Origin: Moesziomyces globuligerus
Lineage: Eukaryota; Basidiomycota; Ustilaginomycetes; Ustilaginales; Ustilaginaceae
DNA: 64,000 bases
NCBI GenBank assembly: GCA_030849465.1
Contig: JARVLF010000015.1
Span: 1-64,000 of the forward strand
Direction of reading: 5' to 3'
Under the pieces are notes generated by a model. That model was given only the letters and a program-made list of their open reading frames with translations, made no database searches and was not told where the DNA came from. A program made the position numbers and the translations under genes. Below are positions 17,276-28,849 of the stretch, piece after piece; the first letter of the stretch is position 1, and the number at the start of each line of letters is the position of its first letter.

Positions 17276-18200
17276 CTAGTTGAGCGTCTGCGCATCGGTC
17301 TTCTTGTCAAAGGAGACGTTCGTGATGGTCCAGACCTGGCCGTCGGTGGTCTTGAACAAGGGTCGGTCGGAGTTGAGAGCCGAGTCATGTCCGCAGAGCC
17401 ATCCCTTGCCGAAGTTGTAGTCTACGCTGTCAAGCTCGACGACGACCTTGCTCCACTTGTGCGCCACGTTGGCCGAGAAAGTGATCACCTTCATGCCTTC
17501 GGCCGAGGCCTCGAAGCGTTCCTGTGGACCCAATCCCGAGACGGACAAAGTGATCACGTCAGCTGTGTCCGGAGACTGCTAAAGAACGCAAGGCGAGCAA
17601 AGTGTGCTCGTTGGTTTCGCCTTCTGCAGAGACTTACATGAGCGCAGGTATCAGGGACGCGGATCTTCCAGTTGTTGGTCAGACGGTTGAGATGGGCTCG
17701 GAAGAGAACCTCTTCGTCGGCCTTTCCTGGCGCGAAGACCACAGAAGCACTGCTCTGGCTGCCAGGCTTTTCGGAATGCTTGACCTCAGCGCAGGTGTTG
17801 TCGCCCGCGTGCACAACGTAGTCTCCGTTGCAAGGGTAGGCGCTGTAGTCTCCGACGGGGTCGCGGCAGTCGGACCCAGTGTGGCGGAAGTCGATGCGAC
17901 GTTCAGCCTTGTAGAGAGGCTGGGCGAGCTTATCTGTAAGGCAGCACCGGAAAGAAATCAGCGGAGTTCCCGTGTGCGACTCCGGCGCTGTGGGCGGTGC
18001 GACTTACCGGTTACAGTAACCGAGGCCCACCCGCCGTTCGTGTGATCACGGGTGATGGGAGTCTTGAGATCCTGAGCGGAGTGGACGGAGATGTGCTTGA
18101 CGTTGGCCTTGAACGTCTGGATGCTGCACTCAAGAGTGGCGTGGGCTCCGGTCAAGAGAGAAGCCGCAACGAGGATGGCAGGAGCGATCTTGATGAACAT
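17276..18200 (-). CDS. Small secreted cysteine-containing protein
   Basis: Exons 18200-18008, 17933-17638 and 17578-17276 (minus strand) give 263 residues; donors GTAAGT, acceptors TTACAG and TTTAG, phases agree. The start MFIKIAPAILVAASLLTGAHA is a clean signal peptide with cleavage expected after AHA. The mature part has six cysteines (in LEC, SDC, YPC, NTC, DTC, WLC), enough for three disulphides, and no membrane segment or GPI signal. I recognise no family. As the first core gene next to the transposon-rich chromosome end of a probable plant-associated fungus, it is a candidate effector, which is inference only. A TATA box (tatatata, 18293-18300) lies about 95 nt upstream of the ATG. Confidence 0.82.
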
Positions 18201-18292
18201 GGTTGCGAGTCGAAACGATATATCAGTTCGTCGAGTGAGATGTCTATGGTGGAATGTCGTTCGTGTCCTGGACAGATGCGACATCAGATGAG

Positions 18293-18300
18293 TATATATA
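18293..18300 (-). promoter_or_regulatory. TATA box of the secreted protein gene
   Basis: TATATATA about 93-100 nt upstream of the ATG at 18200, on the correct side for this minus-strand gene. Confidence 0.5.
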
Positions 18301-18893
18301 GCTTGAGGACGGAGGCTACCGGCCAAGGTCGGCGGACTTCCGTTACCGCCAAAGCTTAGCGAGGCAGAGCGGCGCCCGCCATGATCGATTGCGACATTCA
18401 ATGGCAGACAATGTGGGTTGTGACGACAATGGGTGGGACGCCACACGCAAGTCCGTGTGGTGATACCTTCATCTCCATCGACGATTGTCCACTGAATAAC
18501 GGCGTCCGTTCCCACCGCGTGTCCACTGCGTGGGGGGACGAAGAAATTTGAGACGCGTGGGTTTGGCCGTGGCGCAACCGCCTTCACCCACACGAGGGCA
18601 TGTCAAAGCCCCACATGATCCTCAGTGGCAGGCGCGGTAGCGATGTGATAGTCTGAACAAAGGGGCTTGTGCGGAAGTTTCCATCCGAGACGAATGCCAC
18701 CCACGAAAGGGAGTCGTTGCGAACAATGGGTGAAAATGTGGGTGTGTGTCAGGTGACGGTAGAGTACAGCGAGCGGAATGCAGATCGAAACGGCGCAGCA
18801 GAAAAAAGGCGATGCGATGCCACAAAGGACGACATTCTCGAGTGAAAGCATGGCACGGAATGGCAGCAGGAAGTCAGGAGGGTTGAAATGCAA
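18301..18893. other. Intergenic region
   Basis: Lies between the promoter of the secreted protein gene and the 3' end of the FKBP gene. Short frames only. No gene seen. Confidence 0.6.
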
Positions 18894-20018
18894 TTACTTG
18901 ATCTCGACCAGCTTGACATCGAAGACCAACGTAGAGTTGGCAGGAATGCCAGGGAGCTTCTGGTTACCGTAGGCGAGCTTTGGCGGGCAGGTGAGACGGC
19001 GTTCGGCGCCGACGCGCATGCCCTTGACGCCCTCATCCCAGCCCTTGATGACCTCGCCTGTACCGAGCTTGAAGCTGAAGGGCTTGCCGCTAGTGCACTG
19101 ATCAAAGACCTTGCCGTTGGTGAGCTTGCCGACGTAGCGCATGCCGACCTTCTGACCGGACTTGCAAGCGGGGCCGGTGCCTGCGCTCTTCTCCTCGATG
19201 ACCAGGCCCGAAGGAAGCTTGGTGGTGGCCATCTTGGGCTTCTGAGCAGCCTTCTTCTCGGGAACTTCGGTCTTGGTCTTGGCGTCCTTGGGGCTCTTGG
19301 ACTGCTTGTCGGCCTTGGCCTCGGTGGGCTTGGTAGGGGTCGAGGCAGCCGAGGTAGAGGCGGTAGCTTCGGCCTTGAGCTTCTTGGCCGCGTTTTCCTT
19401 CACAGGCTTGTCGGCGGCACGCTTCTTGGAGTCGGAAGCGGGAGCTGCGATGACCTTCTTCGGCTTGGTAGCCGGGGAATCGACAAGCTCTTCAAAGCGA
19501 TCCGGGTTCTCGTCCATGTCTTCGTCGTCGTCGCTGTCTTCGTCATCGAGCTCGTCGGAGTCGAGGCCGTAGATGTTGTCCTCGTCGTCGGAGTCGTCCG
19601 AGTAGATCTCGTCGTCCGAGGGCTCCTGGTCGTAGAAGTCGGGCGAAGCAACGTAGTTGCCGACGAGGTCAACGGGGGCATCACCAGTGATGGAGAAGCC
19701 GATGAGCTCTTCCTGGCAGAATTGAAGGTCTACGGTGGCGTGGTCCTTGGTAGCGGCGTTGAGGCTGCAGAGGGTGTAGACCTTCTCCTCGATCTCGTCC
19801 TCATCGTCGGCAGCCTTGGGCTCTTCGTCGTCCTCGTCGTACTCGTCCTCAAATCCGGGAACGTGGGTGTAGTGCACCTTGACAAGGGTCTTGGTGCCGG
19901 ACTTAGGCTGGTCGGCGTACGAGACGTTGGTGATCTTGAAGTCACGCGAAACGTCCATCCTGTGGACCTTGCCCGGGACGAGCTTGAGGCCGAAGAACGC
20001 GATAGGGGTGGCCGCCAT
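18894..20018 (-). CDS. FPR4: Nucleolar FKBP-type peptidyl-prolyl isomerase (FKBP39/Fpr3-Fpr4 type)
   Basis: Single-exon gene of 374 residues. The order is typical of this family: an N-terminal nucleoplasmin-like domain (about 1-115, starting [10 protein letters not shown]), long acidic runs (about 60-75 and 125-165), a Lys/Ala-rich basic linker (about 170-260), and a C-terminal FKBP domain (about 268-374). The FKBP domain shows [30 protein letters not shown] and LAYG, the residues that line the rapamycin/FK506 pocket and catalytic site. Such proteins act as histone chaperones and proline isomerases in nucleus and nucleolus. FPR3 and FPR4 are paralogues in yeast, so the symbol marks the family, not a strict orthologue. 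Confidence 0.92.
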   Translation of the reverse strand: MAATPIAFFGLKLVPGKVHRMDVSRDFKITNVSYADQPKSGTKTLVKVHYTHVPGFEDEYDEDDEEPKAADDEDEIEEKVYTLCSLNAATKDHATVDLQFCQEELIGFSITGDAPVDLVGNYVASPDFYDQEPSDDEIYSDDSDDEDNIYGLDSDELDDEDSDDDEDMDENPDRFEELVDSPATKPKKVIAAPASDSKKRAADKPVKENAAKKLKAEATASTSAASTPTKPTEAKADKQSKSPKDAKTKTEVPEKKAAQKPKMATTKLPSGLVIEEKSAGTGPACKSGQKVGMRYVGKLTNGKVFDQCTSGKPFSFKLGTGEVIKGWDEGVKGMRVGAERRLTCPPKLAYGNQKLPGIPANSTLVFDVKLVEIK

Positions 20019-22633
20019 GATGACAAGGAGCAGAAGCGTACGTCGAAGTGTACGCGAGCGACGGCAGATGGTGGTAGTTGTGTGAAAGGATGCAAGCGCC
20101 CGCCTCCTTCTCCGAACCTCGACCAGCTACTGTCGAGAATTTTGCGAGCGGGCCAAGACCCTTCGGAAGATTTCTGCCTTTCTGCGTCAATGCCCAAATT
20201 TTGTGGTGGAAGTTGGGCCGAGTCTCGGATCACGGAGGCCAGCCAATCGGGAGTTTTGAAATCGGCGATGTAATTTCAGAGACCTTCGGCTGACTCGCAA
20301 TTTTCGGGGTTGAGCGCCAAGTTGCGTCCGACGAGAGAATCAAGTTTGAGCACTGTGCACGGAGACTAGGAGCAAAGCGCTTTTCGAAGCTGAAAGCAAA
20401 GGACCATTGCGTGGGGGAGTATCAACAGTGGCCGCTGCCCTCGACAGATAAGACTCGATCGAGATTGCAATCATATAAAATAGAAGCGATAGGCGGCGTG
20501 GAGTCAGCACAGTCGGGTCTTGCATGTCTCGCTACAGAGGGTCGCCTTGCCAAAGGTCCAGGCGAGCGCCGATGAGAACGCCGAGCTCAGCACAAGGACA
20601 GTGTGTTGCCAGGGCGACGAGCTGTGCTGTATGGCGACGCTCGTTTGAATGGTGAGCGCCGGGCGAAGCGAGCTGCGGCCGTCGCATTCCCGAAACAGGG
20701 CCGGGGGAAACAGCGGTGGAAGCGTAGCGGCGAGTCTGAGGAGCGCGCGCGGGCGCGATACAGTTCGCGACGAAGACCGATTCGTGCTGCAGGGGTGATG
20801 TGCATGCTGCAAGATCTGTCTTTGGCGCGACGGCACAGCCGACAGCGGTTTCGGCCACGGCCAATCTCGAGAGCCAGCGGCCAGCGCACAAGGCGAGATG
20901 GGTGAGCGCGTGGGCGAACGTCGGTTGCAGCTCGAGCGGAAACATCACCGTCTGCAGGTCTCGGATGTCGGCAACAAACTTTTCGGTCTCGAACGGCTTG
21001 GCGCACTGGTGCGTGTGCTGCTCCTTTTCGCCATACTCGCGATGCTGCCATGTGACTTTGATGTGTTCAGAAGTGAACACAAAGCGCGCCAGGCACGACG
21101 TAGCGAGAGATGAGAGTGATGGGGACTTTGAGCACCGAGGCGGACCATTGCTAGTCAACTAGGGACGTGCGCCAAGGCGGTGGGGACACGGTGGGGATCG
21201 ACGATGCTGATGTGCAAAAGAGAGCCATGGCATCATAGCGCGCCGCGGCCAGGCCACAGCCACGCAGCCTGAGATTTGACCACGGCCAGCCGGTGAAACG
21301 TCTGAAATTGAAAGACAAAGCATATTTTATAAATATTTTCGAGACGCACTGCACTGATGAACAGGCAACTCCGACGAAGCGCAGTGCAACCAGGCTGGGG
21401 CTGCATGGCAAGGTTTGCAAGGACGGCCAGCTGCAGCCTCGGCGCGATTGAGTTTGTGCTTCGAGCAGCCGAGCAACAGTACTTTCGCGCGTCGCTCTGC
21501 AACTCGGTGTCAGGCCAACGATGCGCTTAGCTGCGCCTGGCCAAGCACGGCTCGCTGCCAGCGTGTGGGTGAATCGAAGCTCGATTCCGCGGGAATAGAG
21601 CTGAGCGTGTTGCATGTGAAGATGGCGACACGCGTCATGAGTAGCGGGCCAACGTCGGAAGGCGCCGTCCCCATGTGACAGGGGAGGATGCACGAGGCTG
21701 GCGGGCCGAGCCGATGGACGAGACACGTTGATCGGCGCCGGTCCGCCTCGAAGATCCTCGATGGCTTTGAAATTTTAATTTTGTTTTCAATGGCTTACCG
21801 CCTGGAAAGAGGTGGCTTCCACTGCAGCCCTGGCAAAGTACTGCACACCGCCTGCGCGTGGTGCGCTCGCGTATGCACCACCCAAACAGATCCGCTGATG
21901 CGCCCCCCTACGGCCCCCTGAAATCAACGCGCCTGCTGCGCCCTGCCGCCGCGACTTCAGCCTTTCGCTTCTGCTGGGTGGTGCGCTCAAACTGCCGCCA
22001 CGATCCAGAGTTTTCGTCGGATATCCGATGCGGTCACTCGCCTTGACAGCCAGCCACATTTCCTCGATTGCTAGCCGAGTTCGGCTGCCCCTTCGGTGCC
22101 TCTTATCGTCGATCGACTCGAGGCCTCATTCCCCCTTCTGGCATCAGTGCGCTCGTCTCCAAGCCTGGACAAGAAATGACTGCATCGATGGCCACGCTGC
22201 GATTCGGCCTAGGTGGTCGGCTTCCGTGGCATGTGCTCACCCTACTGTAAATCATCTTGACACTGCCGCTCGGTTGCCGCTGCAACTTGCAACTCCCAGG
22301 CCTCCTTCTATCTTTATCCTCACGGCACCCTCGCTTGCCCGCTCTCGCCTGACCTTCGCCGCCCTCGACCCTGCTTTCAACTCCCGGATGGTTCGGCGTG
22401 CCTTACGCTGCAACGTCCCTGCCTCACCGAACCGACGCTGACACCCTTGTGGGCCCCTCTGAGGTTGCTCACCTTACACCCACATCATTCTATATCAACC
22501 ACCCATCCTCTCATCACAGCCCGCGCGGAAAGGCCCCGTTTCATCTGCAGACCTGATCGTCTTCACCACACCCTTCGTTCAGAGCTCGTCATCCGTGCCG
22601 CCATCAAAGTCCTTCAACCTGCACTTCACCATC
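20019..22633. other. Long intergenic region between divergent genes
   Basis: 2.6 kb upstream of both the FKBP gene and the dehydroshikimate dehydratase gene. The longest frame (21158 to 20532, minus, 208 codons) has no domain, signal or composition that persuades me. A TATA-like catataaaatag lies near 20471-20482. The segment around 21300-21350 is AT-rich. No tRNA or repeat was seen. An unrecognised gene or non-coding RNA here cannot be excluded. Confidence 0.5.
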
Positions 22634-24028
22634 ATGTCGACATATACACGTCCATATCCATATTCCATCTTCACCCACTCCGTCGGCGCAAATCTTGCTG
22701 GCCACTCGCTCCTGTCCAAGCTCCGCGCCATCGCCGACGCTGGCTTTGACGGAATCGAACTTTTCCAGGATGATCTCGACGCTTTCGCCGCTTCCGACGA
22801 GTTCCTTCGCATACAGGAACGTGGCGACGCAAGCAATCCTTCCTCCTCGCACGTTCCGCTCGTCCTTACCCCGCCCGACTCGCCCATGAACCTCGACCGC
22901 CGTTACTCCGAATCGTCCACCGCAAGCCACTCGTCTGGCGCCCCCACAGCTTCCTCTTTCACGCTTGACACGCCAATTTCCCACAACAAGTCCGATTTTG
23001 CAGTCGCCGGCCTGCATGATGACCTGCTTGTTCGCGATGCCACCAACCAGCTCGTCATTGGATCCGACGGCCTCCCCATGACATATAATGCCTTTGGCAA
23101 GTGCACAGCCACCGCATATCGTCACGAACTGGCCGCCGCTTCCTACCTTGCTACTTTTTGCGAGACCCTCCGCCTACGTGTCTACAGCCTTCAGCCACTC
23201 CGCGACTTTGAGGGATGGGCCAAGCCCGAGGACCAGCTCCTTGCCCTTTGCCGCGCTCGTTCCCGCTTCGAAGTGATGCGCGCGCTCGGGGCCGATTTGC
23301 TGCTCATCTGCTCCAACAATCAACACGCTCCCGCCACCGTGGGCGACGTCGATCGTATCGCAGGAGACCTGGCTCAGCTCTCCGACTTTGCTGACCACTT
23401 CGGCCCTGTACTTGTCCCCATGAGTCCCAGCGCTGGCTCCACAAGCCCCGTCGAGCGCAGGTCGGTGCCCATTCGCATCGGCTATGAGGCCCTCTCTTGG
23501 GGAGCGCACGTCGATCTTTGGTCAAGAGCATGGCACGCCGTTCGCCTCGCCGATAGGCACAACGTCGGTCTCATCCTCGACTCTTTCAACACGCTCGCGC
23601 GCGAGTATGCCGACCCCTGCACCACCACCGGCATCACCGACCAATGTGCCGACCCATACGAAGAGGTCATGCAGTCTATTCGTGCTCTCGGTACCGTCCC
23701 GGCCCACAAAATTTTCTTCCTTCAAATCGGAGACGCCCGCCGAATGGCCCAGCCCCTGCCGCCATCTCCCAACGCCGACGAACCCAGACCTGCGCGTATG
23801 ATCTGGTCGAGAGGCAACCGGCTCTTCCCTTGCGAGTACAAAGAAGGTGCCTTTCTCCCCGTCAGGGAGTTCGTCCAGACAGCCGTGAAGGAGGCAGGCT
23901 ACCAAGGTCCGTGGAGCATCGAAGTCTTCAACAGCAGCTTGTCCGAAGAGCACGAGTCGGTCCCCACGCTGCACGCCCGTCGCGCTCGTGCTGGCCTCGA
24001 TCGCCTCGTCGAAGAAGTGGATGCGTGA
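22634..24028 (+). CDS. 3-dehydroshikimate dehydratase (quinate/shikimate catabolism)
   Basis: From the ATG at 22634 the gene gives 464 residues without introns; 13 upstream in-frame codons are possible but less likely. The enzyme converts 3-dehydroshikimate to protocatechuate, the step served by qa-4 in Neurospora. The protein has a xylose-isomerase-like TIM barrel: IFTHSVGANLAGHSLLSKL and GFDGIELFQDDL at the start, YEALSWGAHVDLW and GLILDSFNT in the middle, and FFLQIGDARRM then WSIEVFNSS near the end, which supply metal-binding Glu, Asp and His residues. Between the first barrel strands (about residues 75-165) is a long Ser/Pro-rich insert. No other quinate-pathway gene lies nearby, so it is not part of a visible qa-type cluster. 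Confidence 0.88.
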   Translation: MSTYTRPYPYSIFTHSVGANLAGHSLLSKLRAIADAGFDGIELFQDDLDAFAASDEFLRIQERGDASNPSSSHVPLVLTPPDSPMNLDRRYSESSTASHSSGAPTASSFTLDTPISHNKSDFAVAGLHDDLLVRDATNQLVIGSDGLPMTYNAFGKCTATAYRHELAAASYLATFCETLRLRVYSLQPLRDFEGWAKPEDQLLALCRARSRFEVMRALGADLLLICSNNQHAPATVGDVDRIAGDLAQLSDFADHFGPVLVPMSPSAGSTSPVERRSVPIRIGYEALSWGAHVDLWSRAWHAVRLADRHNVGLILDSFNTLAREYADPCTTTGITDQCADPYEEVMQSIRALGTVPAHKIFFLQIGDARRMAQPLPPSPNADEPRPARMIWSRGNRLFPCEYKEGAFLPVREFVQTAVKEAGYQGPWSIEVFNSSLSEEHESVPTLHARRARAGLDRLVEEVDA

Positions 24029-24362
24029 TCTTTCGTCTTCATCCTCTCGATCTCGGGCTTCCCTGCACCAAGAACGGGCTTTTCTATCCAACCTCTCGAA
24101 CATGGACCTTTTCTTTTTCTCGCTGGTTTTCTCCTTGCACCGCATCCTCGATGGTCCACGGGCCCCCCTTGCATACCATACCCCAGGGCCCAGTCCATTC
24201 CGTGTACATCTACGCACTATCGATTCAATTCTTCCCTCCTCTCTCTCGTCGCTGTCCAGTATCGATCCTGTCACGCTAGCGCCTTCCCGAATGGACCTTT
24301 TCCCTCTGATTTCGTGGCTCGAGCTAGGTCTGCGTCGCAGGGAAAACGACACCTCGGTCAAA
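24029..24362. other. Short convergent intergenic region
   Basis: The 3' ends of two convergent genes face each other here. Nothing else seen. Confidence 0.6.
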
Positions 24363-26844
24363 TCATTTTGCTTGGCTGAGCAGAAGATGTTCCATCCCAT
24401 CGCCGACTGCTTTCGTCGAGATCAGGGTCTGCCGTGCTGCTAGCTGTCCCACCTTGACGGCTATGCTGAGAGTGTCGCTTGTCGATGACGTCGGGTTGTT
24501 GCCACGAGCTCGTTGATCCGCGAGCAGGTGAAAGAGGGTGGCGGTGAAGGCACCAGCGAAGCTATCGCCGCATCCTGTCGTGTTGACCACCTCGACTTCT
24601 CCTGCAGGTATCGGATGATGCTGGCTTCGCGCAGCGTCGACCGTCACCACTCCATGGCGGCCAACCTTCAGCAGGATTGTCGCAAAGATTCCTGCCTCCA
24701 CAAGTTCTTGTGCCTTAATCAATGTCGATGGTGCGAGCACCGAAGGTGAAATCAACGTCGCAGGCCTCGCATATGCACTTTTGGTGCGACCGACAAGATC
24801 GAGACCCACTGCAGCCGCATGGATCTCTTCCAGCTCTACCGTGTTCGGGGTGGCAAAGCTGATCGGTTGTCCCTTGGCCCCGGTTCCTTCCATAGAGGCA
24901 AAGTACTTGAGGACAATGGTCGATTTGGCGACACTTGTAGGCTCGAATACAGTCAAGATGGCAGACCTGCTTCCTTGAACCGTCTCGCTGCTGGCGTTGT
25001 ACTCCTGACAAGCATTCAGCAGCTCAGTGGCGTGCTTTTCGCCAACATTGCCGTCGAAAGCAATCATTCGGGGCGTCTCGTGCTGGAGCAGGGAGACCAG
25101 GCCGGCCGAGGTCGAGTTTGGATACAGTGCGGTCTTGCCGATGTCCATGTCGGCCACACCAGAGATGAGGTCGCCAGCATCGTCGAGCATCAAAGAACAC
25201 ACTGCCGTTCTAGGGTGTCCAGCGGGCACAAAGAGCCCGTCGGTGCGCATCCCCGAATGCTTCAAGCCGCTGCGTAGCAGGAGACCAAAGTCGTCATCGC
25301 CGTGCGGGGACACGAGCTTGACGGTTGAAGATGCGCTGGGCGGGCATAGAGGCGAGAGGAGGCGTGTGGCGGTCTCGGCCATATTTCGCGCCACGCCGCC
25401 AAGAGTGACGGATACGCGGCCAGGATAGGTGGTGGCAGCAAGCTTGGAGGTGCTTCCTGCCGAGCGCGTCTGCGAGGTGATGTCGACGGCCGCTGCACCA
25501 AACATCAAGATGCTCGCCTTTTCTTTGGTGAGCTGAAGAACGGAGAGCCGAGAGACAGGCAAACAGGAAGGGTTCAGCACAAGCTGTTACGCAAACGTGG
25601 TCCGGAGTGTACGGCTTGCAGAAGGCTGATTGTGGAACATCCGTTGTGCGGGAGGTGGCGTATGTACATGCAAGGTCTCTGGCAAGCTGCTTCAACTCAC
25701 CGACTGCGTGAGACCACCGAGCGCATGCGTGTTTCCGGCTTGCTGCACCTCTTTCTGGATGCGGTTGAGCTCGACGGCGACCTGAGCGGCCTTCTTTGCG
25801 TTGTTGACGACGAGAGCGCGGTTGCTCTGCTTGCTCTCGGGGATGAGTTCGGCGAGGCGCTTGAGCAGCCAAGGCGTGACCTCCTTGCCCTTTCTGTCGA
25901 TTCGCTGCTCGACGGACTCGCGCACCGCCTGCTCGACGCACTGCTGGATGCGTTGACCGACTTGGTTCCATTCCGAGGGGATCGGGTTGGCAAAGACGTG
26001 GCCGCTCTGCAGACCGAGCTGCGCATTGGCAAAGATGGCGGAGGCGGCCTGCGCGTCTGTACCGGCGTAGGGCACCGAAAGGCCTGAAGTGGAAGTGTAG
26101 AAAGCAGGGAAATCTCCTGTCGGGTTGAAGGTGGTGACGGAAACGCCGAAGGTTTCGAGCACCTCGAGGGTACGTGGAATGTCGAGGATCGACTTAGGTC
26201 CAGAGCAGAAGACGGCGACGGGAGTGCGACCGAGCTCGGTCAGGTCGGCAGAGATATCCATTGCTACGAGAAGGAGAATCGAGAAACGGTCAGCCTTGTT
26301 CAACATCGGTCTGTCCAGCCGAGGGAATTGGACGCGGCAAGCAAAGTGACTCACTGGACTCGGCGCCGCGATGGACACCTCCAATGCCACCTGTGGCGAA
26401 GATGGAGATGCCGGCCATATGGGCTAGCACCATGGTGCCGCTGACGGTCGTGCCGCCCACGGATCCCGGACCTTTGGACAAGACGTGAGCGATGTCTCTT
26501 CGGCTCGCCTTGATCGCGGTGTTCTTGCTCGGATCGATGGCGCATTTTGCCAGCCGCTCCAGCTGTGGCTCGTCTAGTCCAACCAGAGGCTTGCCGTCGA
26601 GCAGAGCGATCGTTGCGGGTACGGCGCCATGGTCGACGACTGTCTGTTCGAGCTCCTGCGCCACCTCAAGATTGTATGGATATGGGAGGCCATGGGTGAT
26701 GATGGTGGATTCGAGCGCGACGACGGGTGCTCTTGTGGCTGGATTGAGAGCGGAGCGAACTGCCGGAGAGAGGGAGAGTGTAGGGTGGGGAGTGCGGCTG
26801 AGGGCGTGCGCCGCTTGCCTCAAAGCGGATGTAGATCGGACCAT
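24363..26844 (-). CDS. Bifunctional pseudouridine-5'-phosphate glycosidase / PfkB sugar kinase
   Basis: Exons 26844-26355, 26263-25701 and 25532-24363 (minus strand) give 740 residues; donors are GTGAGT and phases (1, then 0) agree. Residues about 35-340 are the pseudouridine-5'-phosphate glycosidase (IndA/PsuG) domain: VALESTIITHGLPYP, GGIGGVHRGAES joined by the first splice to DISADL, and FCSGPKSILD. Residues about 352-740 are a PfkB carbohydrate kinase (TLGGVARNMAE; the signature NTTGCGDSFAGAF near 667 holds the catalytic Asp). The two activities phosphorylate pseudouridine and cleave it to uracil and ribose-5-phosphate. Fused proteins of this kind are known from fungi such as fission yeast. 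The N-terminus is Arg/Ser/Ala-rich and could be mitochondrial targeting. A TATA-like TATAAAG lies about 65 nt upstream. Confidence 0.92.
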
Positions 26845-26906
26845 GACTTGCCAAGCACCGTGAAAGGAGATGGGAAGCAAAGCGGTCGCTTTTGCAGGTG
26901 TGTCCA

Positions 26907-26913
26907 CTTTATA
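26907..26913 (-). promoter_or_regulatory. TATA box of the pseudouridine gene
   Basis: TATAAAG on the minus strand about 65 nt upstream of the ATG at 26844. Confidence 0.5.
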
Positions 26914-27455
26914 ACCTTTTTCGCCCCTCCAGGGAAGGCTGAGCTGCACCGGACGCAGAGAGTGTGACGATGCGGAGGAGGAAGGGCGGGTCGGTGGAAG
27001 CGCGGCCCATCCGAGCTGCCCCCGCATGCTCGGCCAGGCGCCGGAAGAAAGGATGCCCTTTCGGCTCTTCGGTGCGGTCCGCGTTTCCATTTTCTTCGGT
27101 ACGCTCGGAAAGCACAAATTCGCCGAGCCGCCCGCCGTCTGCATGGAAGATCGGAAGCTCGGTCACCCACTCGCACTCGATCCTACGGCCATCCCCCGCC
27201 TCACGCAATCGTCTTGTCAGACCGCACCTAGCATCAGACTTCAATCACAGGTGTACGCCTTCTCGTCTCGTCCAGCTGTGCGGTTTCATGCTTGCCCTTA
27301 CGCCGAACAACACGCCGCACGCCACCGCAGAAGCCTCTCCAGTGTACAGGCGATGCATCTATTGCAAGTGAAAAGCTCCATTGCAAGTGAAAAGCTCGTC
27401 TCGAGTGTATATGCCACATCAGCCTTCTCGTGAGTGAGCCACTTGCCTCTGCAGA
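26914..27455. other. Intergenic region with a 19-bp tandem repeat
   Basis: Promoter-side region of the pseudouridine gene and 3' flank of the J-protein gene. A 19-bp unit (attgcaagtgaaaagctcc) occurs twice in tandem at 27361-27379 and 27380-27398 with one difference at the last base. No gene seen. Confidence 0.6.
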
Positions 27456-28849
27456 TCAGAGCTCCGCATGTGCGGGTGCGCCTGAGGTCGTTTCGGGTCG
27501 CGCCTTTGCACGATCGGTCACAGCTTCGAGGGCTGGAAGACAACACGTGCGTACCGAGCGTCAGCAATCTTATACAGCGGCAGCCCTCGGACACGACCAA
27601 TGTCCATCGATCGTACTTACCCATCTGAAGAGCCGGATCCACTGTTTCGGGCAGGACCAGCTGCCACTCAATGTAGAGCTTTCCGAAAAGCATGTCACGC
27701 CCTGCATTGCTTTCGTCGTCCGATGCCTCCGACAGCGTCGTTCCTTGCACAGGCATGCCTTCGTTGTCCACCACCGACACAAATCCGGGCTGGGTGACTC
27801 CGTCTCGCTTCACCCTTACGGTACGTCCATCCATGTGGGTGAGGTTGCGCTCGAAGCCCAGAAGTGCGTCCGCCAGCGAAACGGGAAGCGTCTTGTACAG
27901 CGAAGTACCGCCTCGTCGGAACTGCCCTTTCGACCGTCTAGCACTGTTCGCTCGACCAATTCGCAAGAACACATAGTGAGCCCGTCAGTCCTCCGTCCGC
28001 CATAAGTCTTGCCTTGTCCATCTTGTCACCTTCGGTGCATGGCACTTACCTGATTTTGACAATAACGTCGCCGGCTTCGTACTCGGGCGCCTCGTCCGCT
28101 TCTCCCTCGATCACCACTTCGACGCCCTCGTCTGCACCGCGCTCCAAGTCCACCTCGATCGATGCGATCTCTTGCACGATCTTCTGCCCGTGGCACTTGG
28201 AGCACTTTTGCGCGATCACGGAGCCAGCACCGCCGCACCGATCGCACGTCATCTGAGCATTGGTGATGAAACCAGGCATGATCTGCTGTCGCACGATGCG
28301 AACGCCGCGACCGTCACACGCATCGCACGTGTGGATGTCGCCTGGCGACTCGGCTCCACTACCGTCGCAGTGCGAGCAGACAACGTTTCTCTGATACTCC
28401 AGGGTAAATGTTTTGCCTCGGTAGAAGTCTTCGATGTCGACGTCCACGTTGAATGCCTTGTTGGGACCCTTACGGACGCCGCCGCCGCCGCCGCCTCCTC
28501 CGCCGAAGAAGCGCGAAAAGATGTCGAAGGGATCTTGAGCATGCGCATGGGGGTTGTCCTTTCGTGCCTGATGCTTCTTCACTCCATCGATGCCGTAGCG
28601 ATCGTAGACCTTGCGCATCTCTGCATCACTCAGCGTCTGATACGCGTCGCTCAGCTCGAGGAACTCGGCATGCTTGTCTGGGTGCTTGTCCGGATGGATC
28701 TTCTGAGCCCGTCTCCTGTATGCCCGCTTGATATCTCGCTCCGATGCGGTCTTGTCAACGCCAAGCACCCTGTAGTAGTCTTTCGCCGCAGCCACCAGCG
28801 CCGCCGCCCACAAGGTCACCAAGACAGAGAGCAGCGCGATCCACGACAT
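27456..28849 (-). CDS. ER-lumenal DnaJ/Hsp40 co-chaperone (Scj1 type)
   Basis: Exons 28849-28050, 27943-27621 and 27532-27456 (minus strand) give 399 residues; donors are GTAAGT and phases (2, then 1) agree. The chosen ATG yields a signal peptide (MSWIALLSVLVTLWAAALVAAA); an earlier in-frame ATG at 28927 would bury it. Next come a J domain (YYRVLGV, HPD in KIHPDKHPDK), a Gly-rich segment, four CxxCxGxG-like zinc motifs (CSHCDGSG, CDACDGRG, CDRCGGAG, CSKCHGQK) and a C-terminal client-binding domain. The short last exon ends in HAEL, close to HDEL/KDEL retrieval signals. Expected role: partner of the ER Hsp70 BiP in folding and quality control. The final exon is the least certain part; its intron holds a good CTGAC branch site. 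Confidence 0.85.

Noticed and set aside
18888..20273. 461-codon plus-strand frame opposite the FKBP gene
   Set aside because: It is the Leu/Val/Gly-rich shadow of the well-supported FKBP39-type coding sequence.
20532..21158. 208-codon minus-strand frame in the long intergenic region
   Set aside because: No start context, domain, signal or composition in support; other frames in the same region are as long by chance at this GC content.
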